Both the position numbers and the translations under genes were made by a program. 62,498 bases of DNA from Kitasatospora sp. DSM 101779 (GTDB lineage: Bacteria; Actinomycetota; Actinomycetes; Streptomycetales; Streptomycetaceae), in NCBI RefSeq assembly GCF_025655475.1, contig NZ_JAHTIK010000001.1, positions 6,690,170 through 6,752,667 of the forward strand, read 5' to 3'. The notes beneath the pieces are model-generated. The model made no database searches and was not told the origin of the DNA. It saw nothing but the letters and a program-made list of their open reading frames with translations. Below, piece after piece: positions 11,119 to 19,335 of the stretch (position 1 is its first letter; each line of letters opens with the position of its first letter).

Positions 11119-11811
11119 TCAGCCCAGGTGGCCCCAGAGGAAGCTGAGCGTGCGCTGCCAGGCGATGTCGGCCTGCAGCGGGTCGTAGGTACCGGCCGGG
11201 TTCTCGTCGTTCATGAAGGCGTGCCCGGCGGGGTAGAAGTGGATCTCCGGCCGCCGGTCGGTGGCCTCGCCGATGAGCATCGCGGCCTCGTCCACCGCCT
11301 CCTGGGGGATCGAGCGGTCCTCCTCGCCGTAGTGGCCGAGCACGTGGGCGGTCAGGCCGCGGTAGTCGTAGTCGGGGATCCTCGGCAGGCCGTAGAAGGG
11401 CACCACCGCGGCCACCCGGTCGCCCTCCTGCGCGGCCAGCACCAGGGCGAACCCGCCGCCCATGCAGAACCCCACGACGCCGACCGCGTCGCCGACCACG
11501 TGCGGCAGCCCGAGCAGCAGGTCGACCGCGCCGCGCAGGTCGCGGGCGGCCCGGTCGGGCGGCAGCTCACGCAGCATCCGGGCGGCCTCCTCACGGTCGT
11601 GCGTGGTGGCGCCGCCGAACAGGTCCGGCGCGAGGGTGACGAAGCCCTCGGCGGCGAAGCGGTCCACCATCGACACCATCTGCGAGGTCAGGCCCCACCA
11701 CTCCTGGACGACCACCAGCGCCGGACCGGTGCCCTGCGGTGGCATCGCCAGGTAGCCGTGCGCCGTTCCCCCGTTGCTGGGGAAGGTGACGTTCTGCGGG
11801 GAACTGCCCAT
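11119..11811 (-). CDS. Dienelactone hydrolase family protein
   Basis: A 230-residue alpha/beta hydrolase. The nucleophile elbow GFCMGGG (near residue 118) carries Cys, as in true dienelactone hydrolases. Asp is in YGEEDRSIP and His in YPAGHAFMNDENP, completing a Cys-Asp-His triad. WWGLT near residue 38 also fits the family. GAGAGG lies 2-3 bases before the ATG. It is probably cytosolic and acts on lactones or esters. No chlorocatechol genes are nearby, so the natural substrate is open. Confidence 0.9.
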   Translation of the reverse strand: MGSSPQNVTFPSNGGTAHGYLAMPPQGTGPALVVVQEWWGLTSQMVSMVDRFAAEGFVTLAPDLFGGATTHDREEAARMLRELPPDRAARDLRGAVDLLLGLPHVVGDAVGVVGFCMGGGFALVLAAQEGDRVAAVVPFYGLPRIPDYDYRGLTAHVLGHYGEEDRSIPQEAVDEAAMLIGEATDRRPEIHFYPAGHAFMNDENPAGTYDPLQADIAWQRTLSFLWGHLG

Positions 11812-12029
11812 GGCCTCTCCGTGGGGTGGGCCGCGTGCGCGCGGCGGGCGGCGGGCCCGGGAGGTCCGCCGGACGGTACGGGAGCGGTGCTGCGGGAGCC
11901 GTGCTGCGAGCGTGGAGCTGTGAGTGTCGTGCTGCGGGACGGGAGTCGCGGGGACGATGCTATGCGCGGCGGCCGCACGGCACGGGGGACGCGCACCGTG
12001 CCGATCGGGTGAGCGGGCGCCCGCACCCG

Positions 12030-13433
12030 TCAGCCCATCTCCTCCAGCGCCCGGCCCTTGGTCTCCCGGATGAAGAAGACCACGAACGGGATGGAGAGCA
12101 GCGCGAATCCCGCGTAGATGGCGTAGGTCGCCGACAGGTTCCAGTCGGCGAGGTCCGGGAAGGAGACGGTGATCGCCCAGTTGGCGATCCACTGCGCGGA
12201 GGCCGCCACCGACAGGGCCAGCGCCCGGATCCGGTTGGGGAACATCTCGCCGAGCAGCACCCAGACCACCACGCCCCAGGAGAAGGCGAAGCAGAACACG
12301 AAGACGTGTGCGGCGATCAGGGCGACCGTGGCGTAGGTCTGGTCGAGCGTCGCGCTGTCGCCGGTGCCCTGCCGGTAGGAGAAGGCCCATGCGGCGGTGC
12401 CCAGGGAGAGGGCCATGCCGACCGAGCCCGCCAGTGCCAGCGGTTTGCGGCCGATCCGGTCGACCAGGGACATCGCGAGCACCGTGCCGATCACGTTGAC
12501 GATCGAGGTGGAGAGGCTGATCAGCAGGGAGTTGGACTCGTTGATGCCGACCGACTGCCAGAGGAACGAGGAGTAGTAGAAGATCACGTTGATGCCGACG
12601 AACTGCTGGAAGACGGAGGCGCCGATGCCGATCCAGACGATCGGCAGCAGGCCGAACCGCCCGCCCAGCAGGTCCTTCGCCCGGGGCTTGTGCGCAGCCT
12701 GCAGCACCGCCCGGATCTCGGCGATCCGCGCGTCCAGGTCGACGTCCGGGCCCTCCACCTCGGCCAGCACCTCGCGGGCCTGCTCCTCGCGCCGGTCGGC
12801 GATCAGGTAGCGCGGCGACTCGGGGACGGCCAGCGCCATCAGCCCGTACACCAGCGCGGGGATCGCCTCCACGCCGAGCATCCACTGCCAGGCCTGGATA
12901 CCGCCGAGGTGGTTGGTGGACTCGCCGCCGGCCGCCTGGTTCAGCGCGTAGTTGGCGAGCTGGGAGACGGTGATGCCGAGCACGATCGCGAGCTGCTGGA
13001 AGGAGGCCAGCCGACCCCGGTAGGCGGTGGGTGCCACCTCGGCGATGTACGTCGGGGCGATCACCGAGGCGATGCCGATCGCGATGCCGCCGACGACCCG
13101 CCAGAAGCCGAGCAGGCCGATGCTCGGCGGGAACATCGAGCCGACGCCGCTGATCGCGAACAGCACCGCGGCCAGCAGCATCGTCCGCACCCGGCCGAAG
13201 TGGTCGGCGAGCCGACCGGCGATCACCGCGCCGAACGCCGAGCCGAGCAGCGCGATCGCGACGACGAACGCCGTCGTGCCGTTGCCCACCTCAAAGTGCC
13301 GCTGAATGCCCGTCACCGCGCCGTTGATGACGGCGCTGTCGTAGCCGAAGAGGAAGCCGCCCATCGCGGCCGCGGCCGAGATGAAGACGACGTGGCCGAG
13401 GTGGTCCTCGGCGTGCGGCGGAGGGGTTGACAC
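12030..13433 (-). CDS. MFS sugar/H+ symporter resembling Streptomyces glucose permease GlcP
   Basis: A 467-residue sugar porter with 12 spans. Signatures: GFLFGYDSAVINGAV near the start, the A-motif loop GRLADHFGRVR, PESPRYLI in the central loop, DRIGRKPLAL, and the C-terminal RETKGRALEEM. From memory the N-terminal third closely resembles S. coelicolor GlcP, so glucose uptake is the first guess; other hexose or pentose porters are possible. The GTG start is preceded by GAGGAG; an upstream ATG would add only Arg-rich sequence. Confidence 0.9.
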   Translation of the reverse strand: MSTPPPHAEDHLGHVVFISAAAAMGGFLFGYDSAVINGAVTGIQRHFEVGNGTTAFVVAIALLGSAFGAVIAGRLADHFGRVRTMLLAAVLFAISGVGSMFPPSIGLLGFWRVVGGIAIGIASVIAPTYIAEVAPTAYRGRLASFQQLAIVLGITVSQLANYALNQAAGGESTNHLGGIQAWQWMLGVEAIPALVYGLMALAVPESPRYLIADRREEQAREVLAEVEGPDVDLDARIAEIRAVLQAAHKPRAKDLLGGRFGLLPIVWIGIGASVFQQFVGINVIFYYSSFLWQSVGINESNSLLISLSTSIVNVIGTVLAMSLVDRIGRKPLALAGSVGMALSLGTAAWAFSYRQGTGDSATLDQTYATVALIAAHVFVFCFAFSWGVVVWVLLGEMFPNRIRALALSVAASAQWIANWAITVSFPDLADWNLSATYAIYAGFALLSIPFVVFFIRETKGRALEEMG

Positions 13434-13554
13434 GCGAGCGGCTCCTCGGCGGTCGGCGGCCCTCCTGCTCGGCCGGACGGACAGGGCACGTCCCACAGTC
13501 CATCAGTTCCGGACCCCCGCCGCCCGCCGGGCCGGGCCGGGCGGGCGACGGCGG

Positions 13555-13606
13555 TCACCCGGACGCATCACCCGGTCGCCTCACCCGGGCGCCTCACCCG
13601 GGCGGC
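13555..13606. repeat. 13-bp tandem repeat, four units
   Basis: Four consecutive 13-base units of the form TCACCCGGNCGCM occupy 13555-13606 in the gap between the PaiB-like gene and the sugar porter. The unit is not a multiple of three. It is likely a replication-slippage tract; no function is apparent. Confidence 0.7.
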
Positions 13607-13648
13607 GCCGTCCGCACGTGGTCATTCGCCCCTGTCACCGGCCCCCTG

Positions 13649-14308
13649 TCACCCGCCCGCCGCCACCCGGCCGGCGCGGTCGTCCGGAGCGGTCGTCCGC
13701 AGGGCGTTGCGGCGCAGCAGCTGCGCCCGCGCCCCGGCGTCCAGCCCGGTGCCGCGCTCGGCGAGCCGGTCGGCCAGTGCCGCCTGCTCGGCCACCGGCT
13801 TCTTGTCGTCGTACTTGAACTTCGCCCGGACCTCGCGGACCGTCAGCCGCAGCCCGCGCAGGCCGCTCAGCAGCGGCCCGAACGGCTCCTCGCCGGGGGC
13901 GACGGCGAGCGGTGCCTCCGGCTGGAAGTGCGCCAGCTGGCGACGGAGGATCTCGGCCTTGCCCGCCGCGTCCTCGACGATCTCGGCGGTGCAGTGGAAG
14001 TGCACCGAGGCGTACAGGCTGGTCGGAGTGCCCGGCTCGGCGCGCCAGTAGCCGGGGGCGTAGGCGTAGTCGTCCGTCACCGCCAGGGTGGCGTGCGGGT
14101 CGGCCCGCAGTGCGGCCCAGACCGGGTTGGGCGCCGCGAGGTGGAGCAGGATCTCGCCGGCGTCCGCGTCCAGCAGGAAGTGCGTCGGGACGAGCACGGG
14201 GCCCCGCCCCTGCGGGCCGTTGGCGGCGAGCACCCCGAAGTCCCGGCCCTCGGCGAGCCACGCGCGCCACTCGGCGTCACCGCCGCGGTCCCACGAGCGG
14301 ATCAGCAC
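13649..14308 (-). CDS. PaiB-type FMN-binding negative transcriptional regulator family protein
   Basis: A 219-residue protein with the split-barrel flavin-binding fold. LAANGPQGRGPVLVPTHFLLD, LHLAAPNPVWAAL and AYAPGYW match the PaiB family, named for a Bacillus repressor of sporulation and protease genes. The GTG start overlaps the stop of the preceding gene (GTGCTGA), so the two are translationally coupled; GAGG lies 6 bases upstream. The C-terminus FKYDDKKPVAEQAALADRL is typical. Whether it binds DNA or is an FMN/F420 enzyme is not known. Confidence 0.82.
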   Translation of the reverse strand: MLIRSWDRGGDAEWRAWLAEGRDFGVLAANGPQGRGPVLVPTHFLLDADAGEILLHLAAPNPVWAALRADPHATLAVTDDYAYAPGYWRAEPGTPTSLYASVHFHCTAEIVEDAAGKAEILRRQLAHFQPEAPLAVAPGEEPFGPLLSGLRGLRLTVREVRAKFKYDDKKPVAEQAALADRLAERGTGLDAGARAQLLRRNALRTTAPDDRAGRVAAGG

Positions 14309-14973
14309 GGCTGCACCTCGGCGACGAAGTCCGCGAGGTAGCCGGGGACGGCGCCGGATGTGCTCGCGTCCGGCTCGGGGGCGCCGTACACGGTGCGCAC
14401 CGGCACCACGCCCGACCAGTGCGGCAGCGCGAGGTCGGCCTCGTCGTCGTTGACGCCCTCGGCGCGGCACTTGAGGGACACCTCGTCCAGGTCGAGCCGG
14501 ACGACCGCCGTCGCCGCCAGCTCCTTGGCGTTGGCGCGCCGGGCGTCGGCCGAGCGGCCGGGCACCGCGTGGTCGACCAGCGCGTCCAGCGCCACCGCCA
14601 GCTCGTCCGGGTCGGTGACCTGCCGGGCTATGCCGTGGGCCACCACCGAGCGGTAGTTGACGGAGTGGTTGAAGGCCGACTTGGCCAGCACGATGCCGTC
14701 GACCTGCGTGACCGTGACGCACACCGGCAGCCCGTCGTCGGCCCCGGCGCCGCGCAACGGACGGCTGCCCGTCGACCCGTGCAGGTACAGCGCGTCGCCG
14801 ACCCGGGCGTAGATGGTGGGCAGCACGACGGGCGCGCCGTCCGCGACGAAGCCGAAGTGGCAGACCCAGGCGCTGTCGAGGACGGCGTGCACGGCCGCCC
14901 TGTCCCAGCTGGCGCGGTCGCGCGATCGGGTGGGGACGGTGCGGGGGGTCCGGGCGTAGGCCGTGTCCGACAT
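14302..14973 (-). CDS. Pyridoxamine 5'-phosphate oxidase family protein
   Basis: A 223-residue flavin split-barrel protein of the Pyridox_ox_2 type. GFVADGAPVVLPTIYARVGD and LYLHGSTGSRPLR form the flavin-binding core, and KSAFNHSVNYRSVVAHG follows. Members are FMN or F420-linked oxidoreductases, often annotated as 5-nitroimidazole-resistance proteins. It is first in a coupled pair with the PaiB-like gene and divergent from a MocR regulator across a short palindromic gap, so control by that regulator is likely. GAGG precedes the ATG. Confidence 0.85.
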   Translation of the reverse strand: MSDTAYARTPRTVPTRSRDRASWDRAAVHAVLDSAWVCHFGFVADGAPVVLPTIYARVGDALYLHGSTGSRPLRGAGADDGLPVCVTVTQVDGIVLAKSAFNHSVNYRSVVAHGIARQVTDPDELAVALDALVDHAVPGRSADARRANAKELAATAVVRLDLDEVSLKCRAEGVNDDEADLALPHWSGVVPVRTVYGAPEPDASTSGAVPGYLADFVAEVQPC

Positions 14974-14984
14974 GACAACCTCAC

Positions 14985-15000
14985 TGCACTAGTGCATAAT
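14985..15000 (+). promoter_or_regulatory. Palindromic operator and -10 box between PNPOx-like and MocR genes
   Basis: TGCACTAGTGCA (14985-14996) is a perfect 12-bp palindrome in a 34-base gap between the divergent starts. It overlaps CATAAT (14995-15000), a -10 box whose transcript would begin close to the MocR GTG at 15008, making it leaderless. Binding here would block the MocR promoter and probably the divergent one. The assignment to MocR is inference from position. Confidence 0.7.
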
Positions 15001-15007
15001 CTTCTTT

Positions 15008-16351
15008 GTGCTAGGAGAGTATCCGATCAAGGGTCGGCGGGCCAGTGAGATTGCGGCCGACGTCGAGGCGGCCGTCGCCGCGGGGCGGCTGGCGCCCGGG
15101 GCGGCCCTGCCGCCGCTGCGCGAGCTCGCCGCCGAGCTGGGCGTGAATCCGAACACCGTGGCCGCCGCCTACCGGCTGCTGCGCGACCGCGGTGTGATCG
15201 AGACGGCCGGCCGCAAGGGCAGCCGGGTCCGCGCCCGTCCGGTCACCACCCCGCGCGACGAGGTCGGCATCGCCGTCCCGCCGGGCGCCCGCGACCTCTC
15301 GGCCGGCAATCCGGACCCTGCGCTGCTGCCCGGGCTCGGCCCCGCCCTCGCCGCCGCGGCCGCCGGCGAGCCCGTCTTGTACGGGCACCCGCCCGCCGAC
15401 CCGGGGCTGGTCGAGCTGGCCCGGGCGTCCTTCGCGTCGGACGGCGCCCCGGCGGGCCCGATCGCGGTCTGCTCCGGCTCGCTCGACACCATCGAGCGGG
15501 CGCTGGCCGCCCGGCTGCGCCCCGGCGACCTCGTCGCGGTGGAGGATCCCGGCTGGGGCAGCCTGCTCGACCTGGTGCCCGCGCTCGGCCTCAGGCCGGT
15601 GCCGGTCCGCACCGACGACGAGGGGCCGCTGCCCGTCGAGGTGGCCAATGCGCTGGCGCTGGGCGCCCGCTGCCTGATCGTCACCAGCCGGGCGCAGAAC
15701 CCGACGGGCGCCGCTCTGAGTCCGGCCCGCGCCGCGGCCCTGCGCGAGGTGATCGCCGGCAGTCCGGGCGTCCTGCTGATCGAGGACGACCACGGGCACG
15801 GCATGGTCGACCTGCCGTTCCAGTCGCTGGCGGCGGGGCCGGACGGCGTCCCGATCACCGAGTACCGGCTGCTGGTGCGCTCGGCGGCGAAGACCTACGG
15901 CCCGGACCTGCGGCTCGCCGTCGCGATCGGCGACGAGGACACGGTCGGGCGCATCCTGGGGCGGCAGCGCCTGGGCGCCGGCTGGGTCAGCCACCTGCTG
16001 CAGCGGGCCGTCGCCGAGCTGTGGCGCAGCGACGCCGCGCCGGTCGCCCGGGTGGCGGCGGCCTACGGCGAGCGCCGGGACGCCCTGCTGCGGGCGCTGG
16101 CCGCCCGCGGCGTCGCTGCGCACGGGCGCAGCGGGCTGAACGTGTGGATCCCGGTGCGGGACGAGACGGCGGCGGTGGCGGGGCTGGTGCAGCGCGGCTG
16201 GGTGCCCGCGCCCGGTGCCCGGTTCCGGCTGCACTCGGAGCCGGCGATCCGGCTCTGCGTCGCGGGCCTGGAGCCGGGTGAGGCGGATCGGCTGGCGGCG
16301 GACGTGGCGGAGGTGCTCGCGGCGGGCCGCGTCGGCGCGCGAGGGGTCTGA
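15008..16351 (+). CDS. MocR-type GntR regulator with aminotransferase-like domain
   Basis: A 447-residue protein. The N-terminal ~75 residues form a GntR winged helix (LPPLRELAAELGVNPNTVAAAYRLLRDRGVIE). The rest is a fold-type-I aminotransferase domain; the PLP lysine is in SAAKTYGPDLR. MocR proteins sense PLP or related amines and often control vitamin B6 or amino-acid genes. Here the divergent pair belongs to the pyridoxamine oxidase superfamily, a fitting partner. GTG is used because it lies 7 bases after the -10 box; no ribosome site is visible. Confidence 0.92.
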   Translation: MLGEYPIKGRRASEIAADVEAAVAAGRLAPGAALPPLRELAAELGVNPNTVAAAYRLLRDRGVIETAGRKGSRVRARPVTTPRDEVGIAVPPGARDLSAGNPDPALLPGLGPALAAAAAGEPVLYGHPPADPGLVELARASFASDGAPAGPIAVCSGSLDTIERALAARLRPGDLVAVEDPGWGSLLDLVPALGLRPVPVRTDDEGPLPVEVANALALGARCLIVTSRAQNPTGAALSPARAAALREVIAGSPGVLLIEDDHGHGMVDLPFQSLAAGPDGVPITEYRLLVRSAAKTYGPDLRLAVAIGDEDTVGRILGRQRLGAGWVSHLLQRAVAELWRSDAAPVARVAAAYGERRDALLRALAARGVAAHGRSGLNVWIPVRDETAAVAGLVQRGWVPAPGARFRLHSEPAIRLCVAGLEPGEADRLAADVAEVLAAGRVGARGV

Positions 16352-16579
16352 GCAGGGCGGATCCGCGGCGGATCGGGCGAGGGGCCGGCGAGGGGCCGGC
16401 GAGTGGCGAGTGCGGGGGCGGTGACGCAGGGAGAAACCCCGTCACTGTCCGAATTGTGGCATGCAGATACCTGGCGGTAATAACCGCGTCCATGCCATCT
16501 TCATCGCGCCACCGGCCGGCGGTCCACCCTCACCAGCCCCGCGCACCCACAGTGCGGGGCCGTCCGCAGGAGTTTCGCC

Positions 16580-17764
16580 GTGCCCGAGATCCGCCCTGCC
16601 AGAAGAAGCACCACCGCCCGCAGAAGACCCGGCGCCCGGCGGCTCGCCGCCCTGTGCGGGGCCGTGACCCTCGCCCTGCCGATGCTGGTCACCGCCGCCA
16701 CCCCGGCGGCCGCCGCCGGTCCCACCGCCGTCGTCTCGATGGGCGACAGCTACATCTCCGGCGAAGCCGGACGCTGGGACGGCAACAGCGACACCACCAG
16801 CGGCAGCCGCGACGGCACCGACCGCGCCTGGACGGGCAGCGGCTACGACCCGACCCGGGTCTACGGCACCACCTACGCCTCCGGCTGTGACCGCTCCGAC
16901 TCCGCCGAGGTCCGCTCCGCGTCGGGCCTCGCGCAGACCCAGATCAACCTCGCCTGCTCCGGCGCCACCACCGCCAACGTCTTCCGCGCCGCGAACGGCG
17001 GGCAGTCCTTCAAGGGCGAGGCCCCGCAGGCCGACCAACTGGCCGCCGTCGCCGCGCAGAACACCGTCAAGCTGATCACGCTCTCCGTCGGCGGCAACGA
17101 CCTGGGCTTCAGTGACGTGATCTCGACCTGCGTCCAGGACTACGAGATCTGGTGGTCCTACTGCCATGACGACCAGCAGGCCGCCGTGGACGCGAAGATG
17201 GACGCCGCGATGGCCGGCGTCGGCAAGGCCGTGGACGAGGTCCGCGCGGTGATGTCCGCCGCCGGCTACGCGCCCTCCTCCTACCGGGTGGTGCTGCAGT
17301 CCTACCCGTCGCCGATCCCGCGCAGCACTGAGAACCGCTACCCGGAGAGCGGCTGGAGCCGCACCAACACCGGCGGCTGCCCGTTCTGGAACCTCGACGC
17401 CGACTGGGCCCGCGACTCGCTCGTCCCGCAGATCTCGGCCCGGCTGGCCGCCGTCGCCGCCGCCAAGGGCGTGCAGTTCCTCGACCTGCGGGACCTCCTG
17501 CAGGGCCGCGAGGTCTGCTCGACCGCGACCCGGCTGGCGGCGCCCGGCACGGCGCCGTCCGCGACCACCAGCGAGTGGGCCCGCTTCCTCGACATGGGCA
17601 CCACCACCCAGGGCGCCCTGCAGGAGTCCTTCCACCCGAACCACTACGCCCAGCTGGCCCTCGGCCGCTGCCTGACCCTGCTGAACGCGCAGCCGACCGG
17701 CAACTGGTCCTGCCGCAACACGCCCGGCCGGGACGCCACCGGGATGTACCTGACGGCCCGCTGA
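16580..17764 (+). CDS. Secreted SGNH/GDSL hydrolase
   Basis: A 394-residue exported protein. An Arg-rich N-terminus and hydrophobic stretch end at AAAAGPT, a Sec-type signal (possibly TAT: several Arg, but no clear RRxFL). The SGNH blocks are in place: SMGDSYISGEAGRW (Ser nucleophile), NLACSGATT, SVGGNDLGF, and SFHPNHYAQLALG with the catalytic His. It is likely an esterase or lipase. CAGGAG lies 8 bases before the GTG. It ends 6 bases from the convergent GH47 gene with no terminator between. Confidence 0.9.
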   Translation: MPEIRPARRSTTARRRPGARRLAALCGAVTLALPMLVTAATPAAAAGPTAVVSMGDSYISGEAGRWDGNSDTTSGSRDGTDRAWTGSGYDPTRVYGTTYASGCDRSDSAEVRSASGLAQTQINLACSGATTANVFRAANGGQSFKGEAPQADQLAAVAAQNTVKLITLSVGGNDLGFSDVISTCVQDYEIWWSYCHDDQQAAVDAKMDAAMAGVGKAVDEVRAVMSAAGYAPSSYRVVLQSYPSPIPRSTENRYPESGWSRTNTGGCPFWNLDADWARDSLVPQISARLAAVAAAKGVQFLDLRDLLQGREVCSTATRLAAPGTAPSATTSEWARFLDMGTTTQGALQESFHPNHYAQLALGRCLTLLNAQPTGNWSCRNTPGRDATGMYLTAR

Positions 17765-17770
17765 GGGGGT

Positions 17771-19192
17771 TCAGCGCACGGCGCCGCGCATCAGCTTGCC
17801 CTCCGTGGACAGCAGCCCGGAGCGGTAGTCGAAGCGCGGCGCCGCCGCGAACATCAGGTACAGGTACTTGGGGTTCTCCGCGAACCAGTAGCCCGGCGTC
17901 AGGTCGCCGCGCCGCAGCGGGGTGACGGTGACGTCTTCGGCCACGGTGTAGCCGCCCGGCACCCGCAGGTTGTCCCGCAGCCCGGCGAAGTAGGTGTAGG
18001 CGGTCTCCTTGTACCGCTGCCCGCCGGTGAGCATCCACAGGTCGAAGGAGGCGTTGACGTACTCGGGCCGCAGGTCGTTGCGGCCCGACCGCACGGTGGC
18101 GTTGCCGTAGTCGATGGCCTCCGGCACCACCGGGTTGTTGTCCAGGATCATCGTCCAGGTGTTGTAGTAGTCCACCGCCGCGTCCAGGTCGCCGCCCTTG
18201 CCGAGCAGCCCGGGGTAGAAGGAGCCGAGCTCGGAGGCGCCGCGGCCCGTCGTCCGCCCGGTGGCGTAGTCGACCTGCTTGTACCAGGCGTAGCCGCCCC
18301 GGTGCTCCAGCTGGTAGCGGAGCACGGAGCCGGTCAGCAGCCGGTACCAGTCGCCGAGTTCGCCGTCCCCGAAGAGCTCGGCGCCGGCCCACAGGTACTC
18401 GTAGTAGGAGTCGACCGGCGGGTTGGGGGCGCAGGAGGTGGTGTCCGTCCAGCGGCCGGTCTCGATGTTCAGCGAGGTGCCGAGCAGGCCGAGCGCGGAG
18501 CGCCGGTCGAAGACCGCCCGCATGGCGCGCTTCGCCGCGTCCCAGTACTTCTGGTTGCCCGTGAGCTTCGAGAGCATGCCGAACTCGAGGATGTTGGAGC
18601 CGATCTCGGCGAGCGGGCTGGTGCTGCCGGACACCGCCCCGGTGCGCAGGTTGACGTACCGGTAGGGCATGCCGGTGGGGGAGCGGGTGAAGGCGGGCAG
18701 CAGCCGGTCGGCGAGTTCGCGGCAGCGGTCCAGCAGCGGCTGCCGGCCGGTGCAGAGGTAGCCGGCGACCAGGCCGCCGACCAGCCGGATGATCGTCTCG
18801 AAGACCTGGACGTCGGCGTCCTGGGCCGGGTCGAGCTCCCGCTCGATCCAGTCGGCGGCACGTGCGACCTCGTCGTCCAGCTCCATCAGCCACAGGGTGT
18901 CCAGCGCCTCGACGATGGACAGGCCGAAGGTGCGCCCGTCGGCGAAGAAGTCGTTGCTGCCGCCGGAGACCGGCCGGACCTCGTCGTAGCCCCAGGCGGC
19001 CTGCTTGTACCCCTCCCAGCTGTGCACGAACTCGTCGCGGATCTCCCGCGCGGCCACGGCGTCACTCGGCATTCCGGCGGCGGGGGCGGCGAGCGCGGTT
19101 GCGGCGGCGGGTCGGGCGAGCGCGGCCCCGGCGGTGGCCACGGCGGCGGCGGAGAGCACGGTACGGCGGCGGGGCAGGGAGAGTGATCGCAT
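17771..19192 (-). CDS. TAT-exported glycoside hydrolase family 47 alpha-1,2-mannosidase
   Basis: A 473-residue protein with the TAT signal PRRRTVLSAAAVATAG. The rest matches GH47, best known from the eukaryotic ER and Golgi. The catalytic acids are all present: Glu132 in FETIIRLVGGL, Asp261 in DSYYEYLW, Glu377 in LRPEYVNASFDLW, and the calcium-binding Thr463 in STEGKLM. AEIGSNILEFGMLSKLTG is another family block. It should cleave alpha-1,2-linked mannose outside the cell, for example on fungal or yeast mannans. The family is uncommon in bacteria. Neighbours do not form a sugar-utilisation locus. Confidence 0.9.
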   Translation of the reverse strand: MRSLSLPRRRTVLSAAAVATAGAALARPAAATALAAPAAGMPSDAVAAREIRDEFVHSWEGYKQAAWGYDEVRPVSGGSNDFFADGRTFGLSIVEALDTLWLMELDDEVARAADWIERELDPAQDADVQVFETIIRLVGGLVAGYLCTGRQPLLDRCRELADRLLPAFTRSPTGMPYRYVNLRTGAVSGSTSPLAEIGSNILEFGMLSKLTGNQKYWDAAKRAMRAVFDRRSALGLLGTSLNIETGRWTDTTSCAPNPPVDSYYEYLWAGAELFGDGELGDWYRLLTGSVLRYQLEHRGGYAWYKQVDYATGRTTGRGASELGSFYPGLLGKGGDLDAAVDYYNTWTMILDNNPVVPEAIDYGNATVRSGRNDLRPEYVNASFDLWMLTGGQRYKETAYTYFAGLRDNLRVPGGYTVAEDVTVTPLRRGDLTPGYWFAENPKYLYLMFAAAPRFDYRSGLLSTEGKLMRGAVR

Positions 19193-19335
19193 GCTGCCGG
19201 ACGGTAGTCATGCGCACCGTCCGTGGTCAGACAATCACCACACGACGCGTGTCGGCGCTGCCGCCCAGGTCAGGGCGGTAGCGCCGGGTTCGGTCCGACT
19301 GCCGGATTCACCCGACAGGTGTCGTTGACCCTCCG

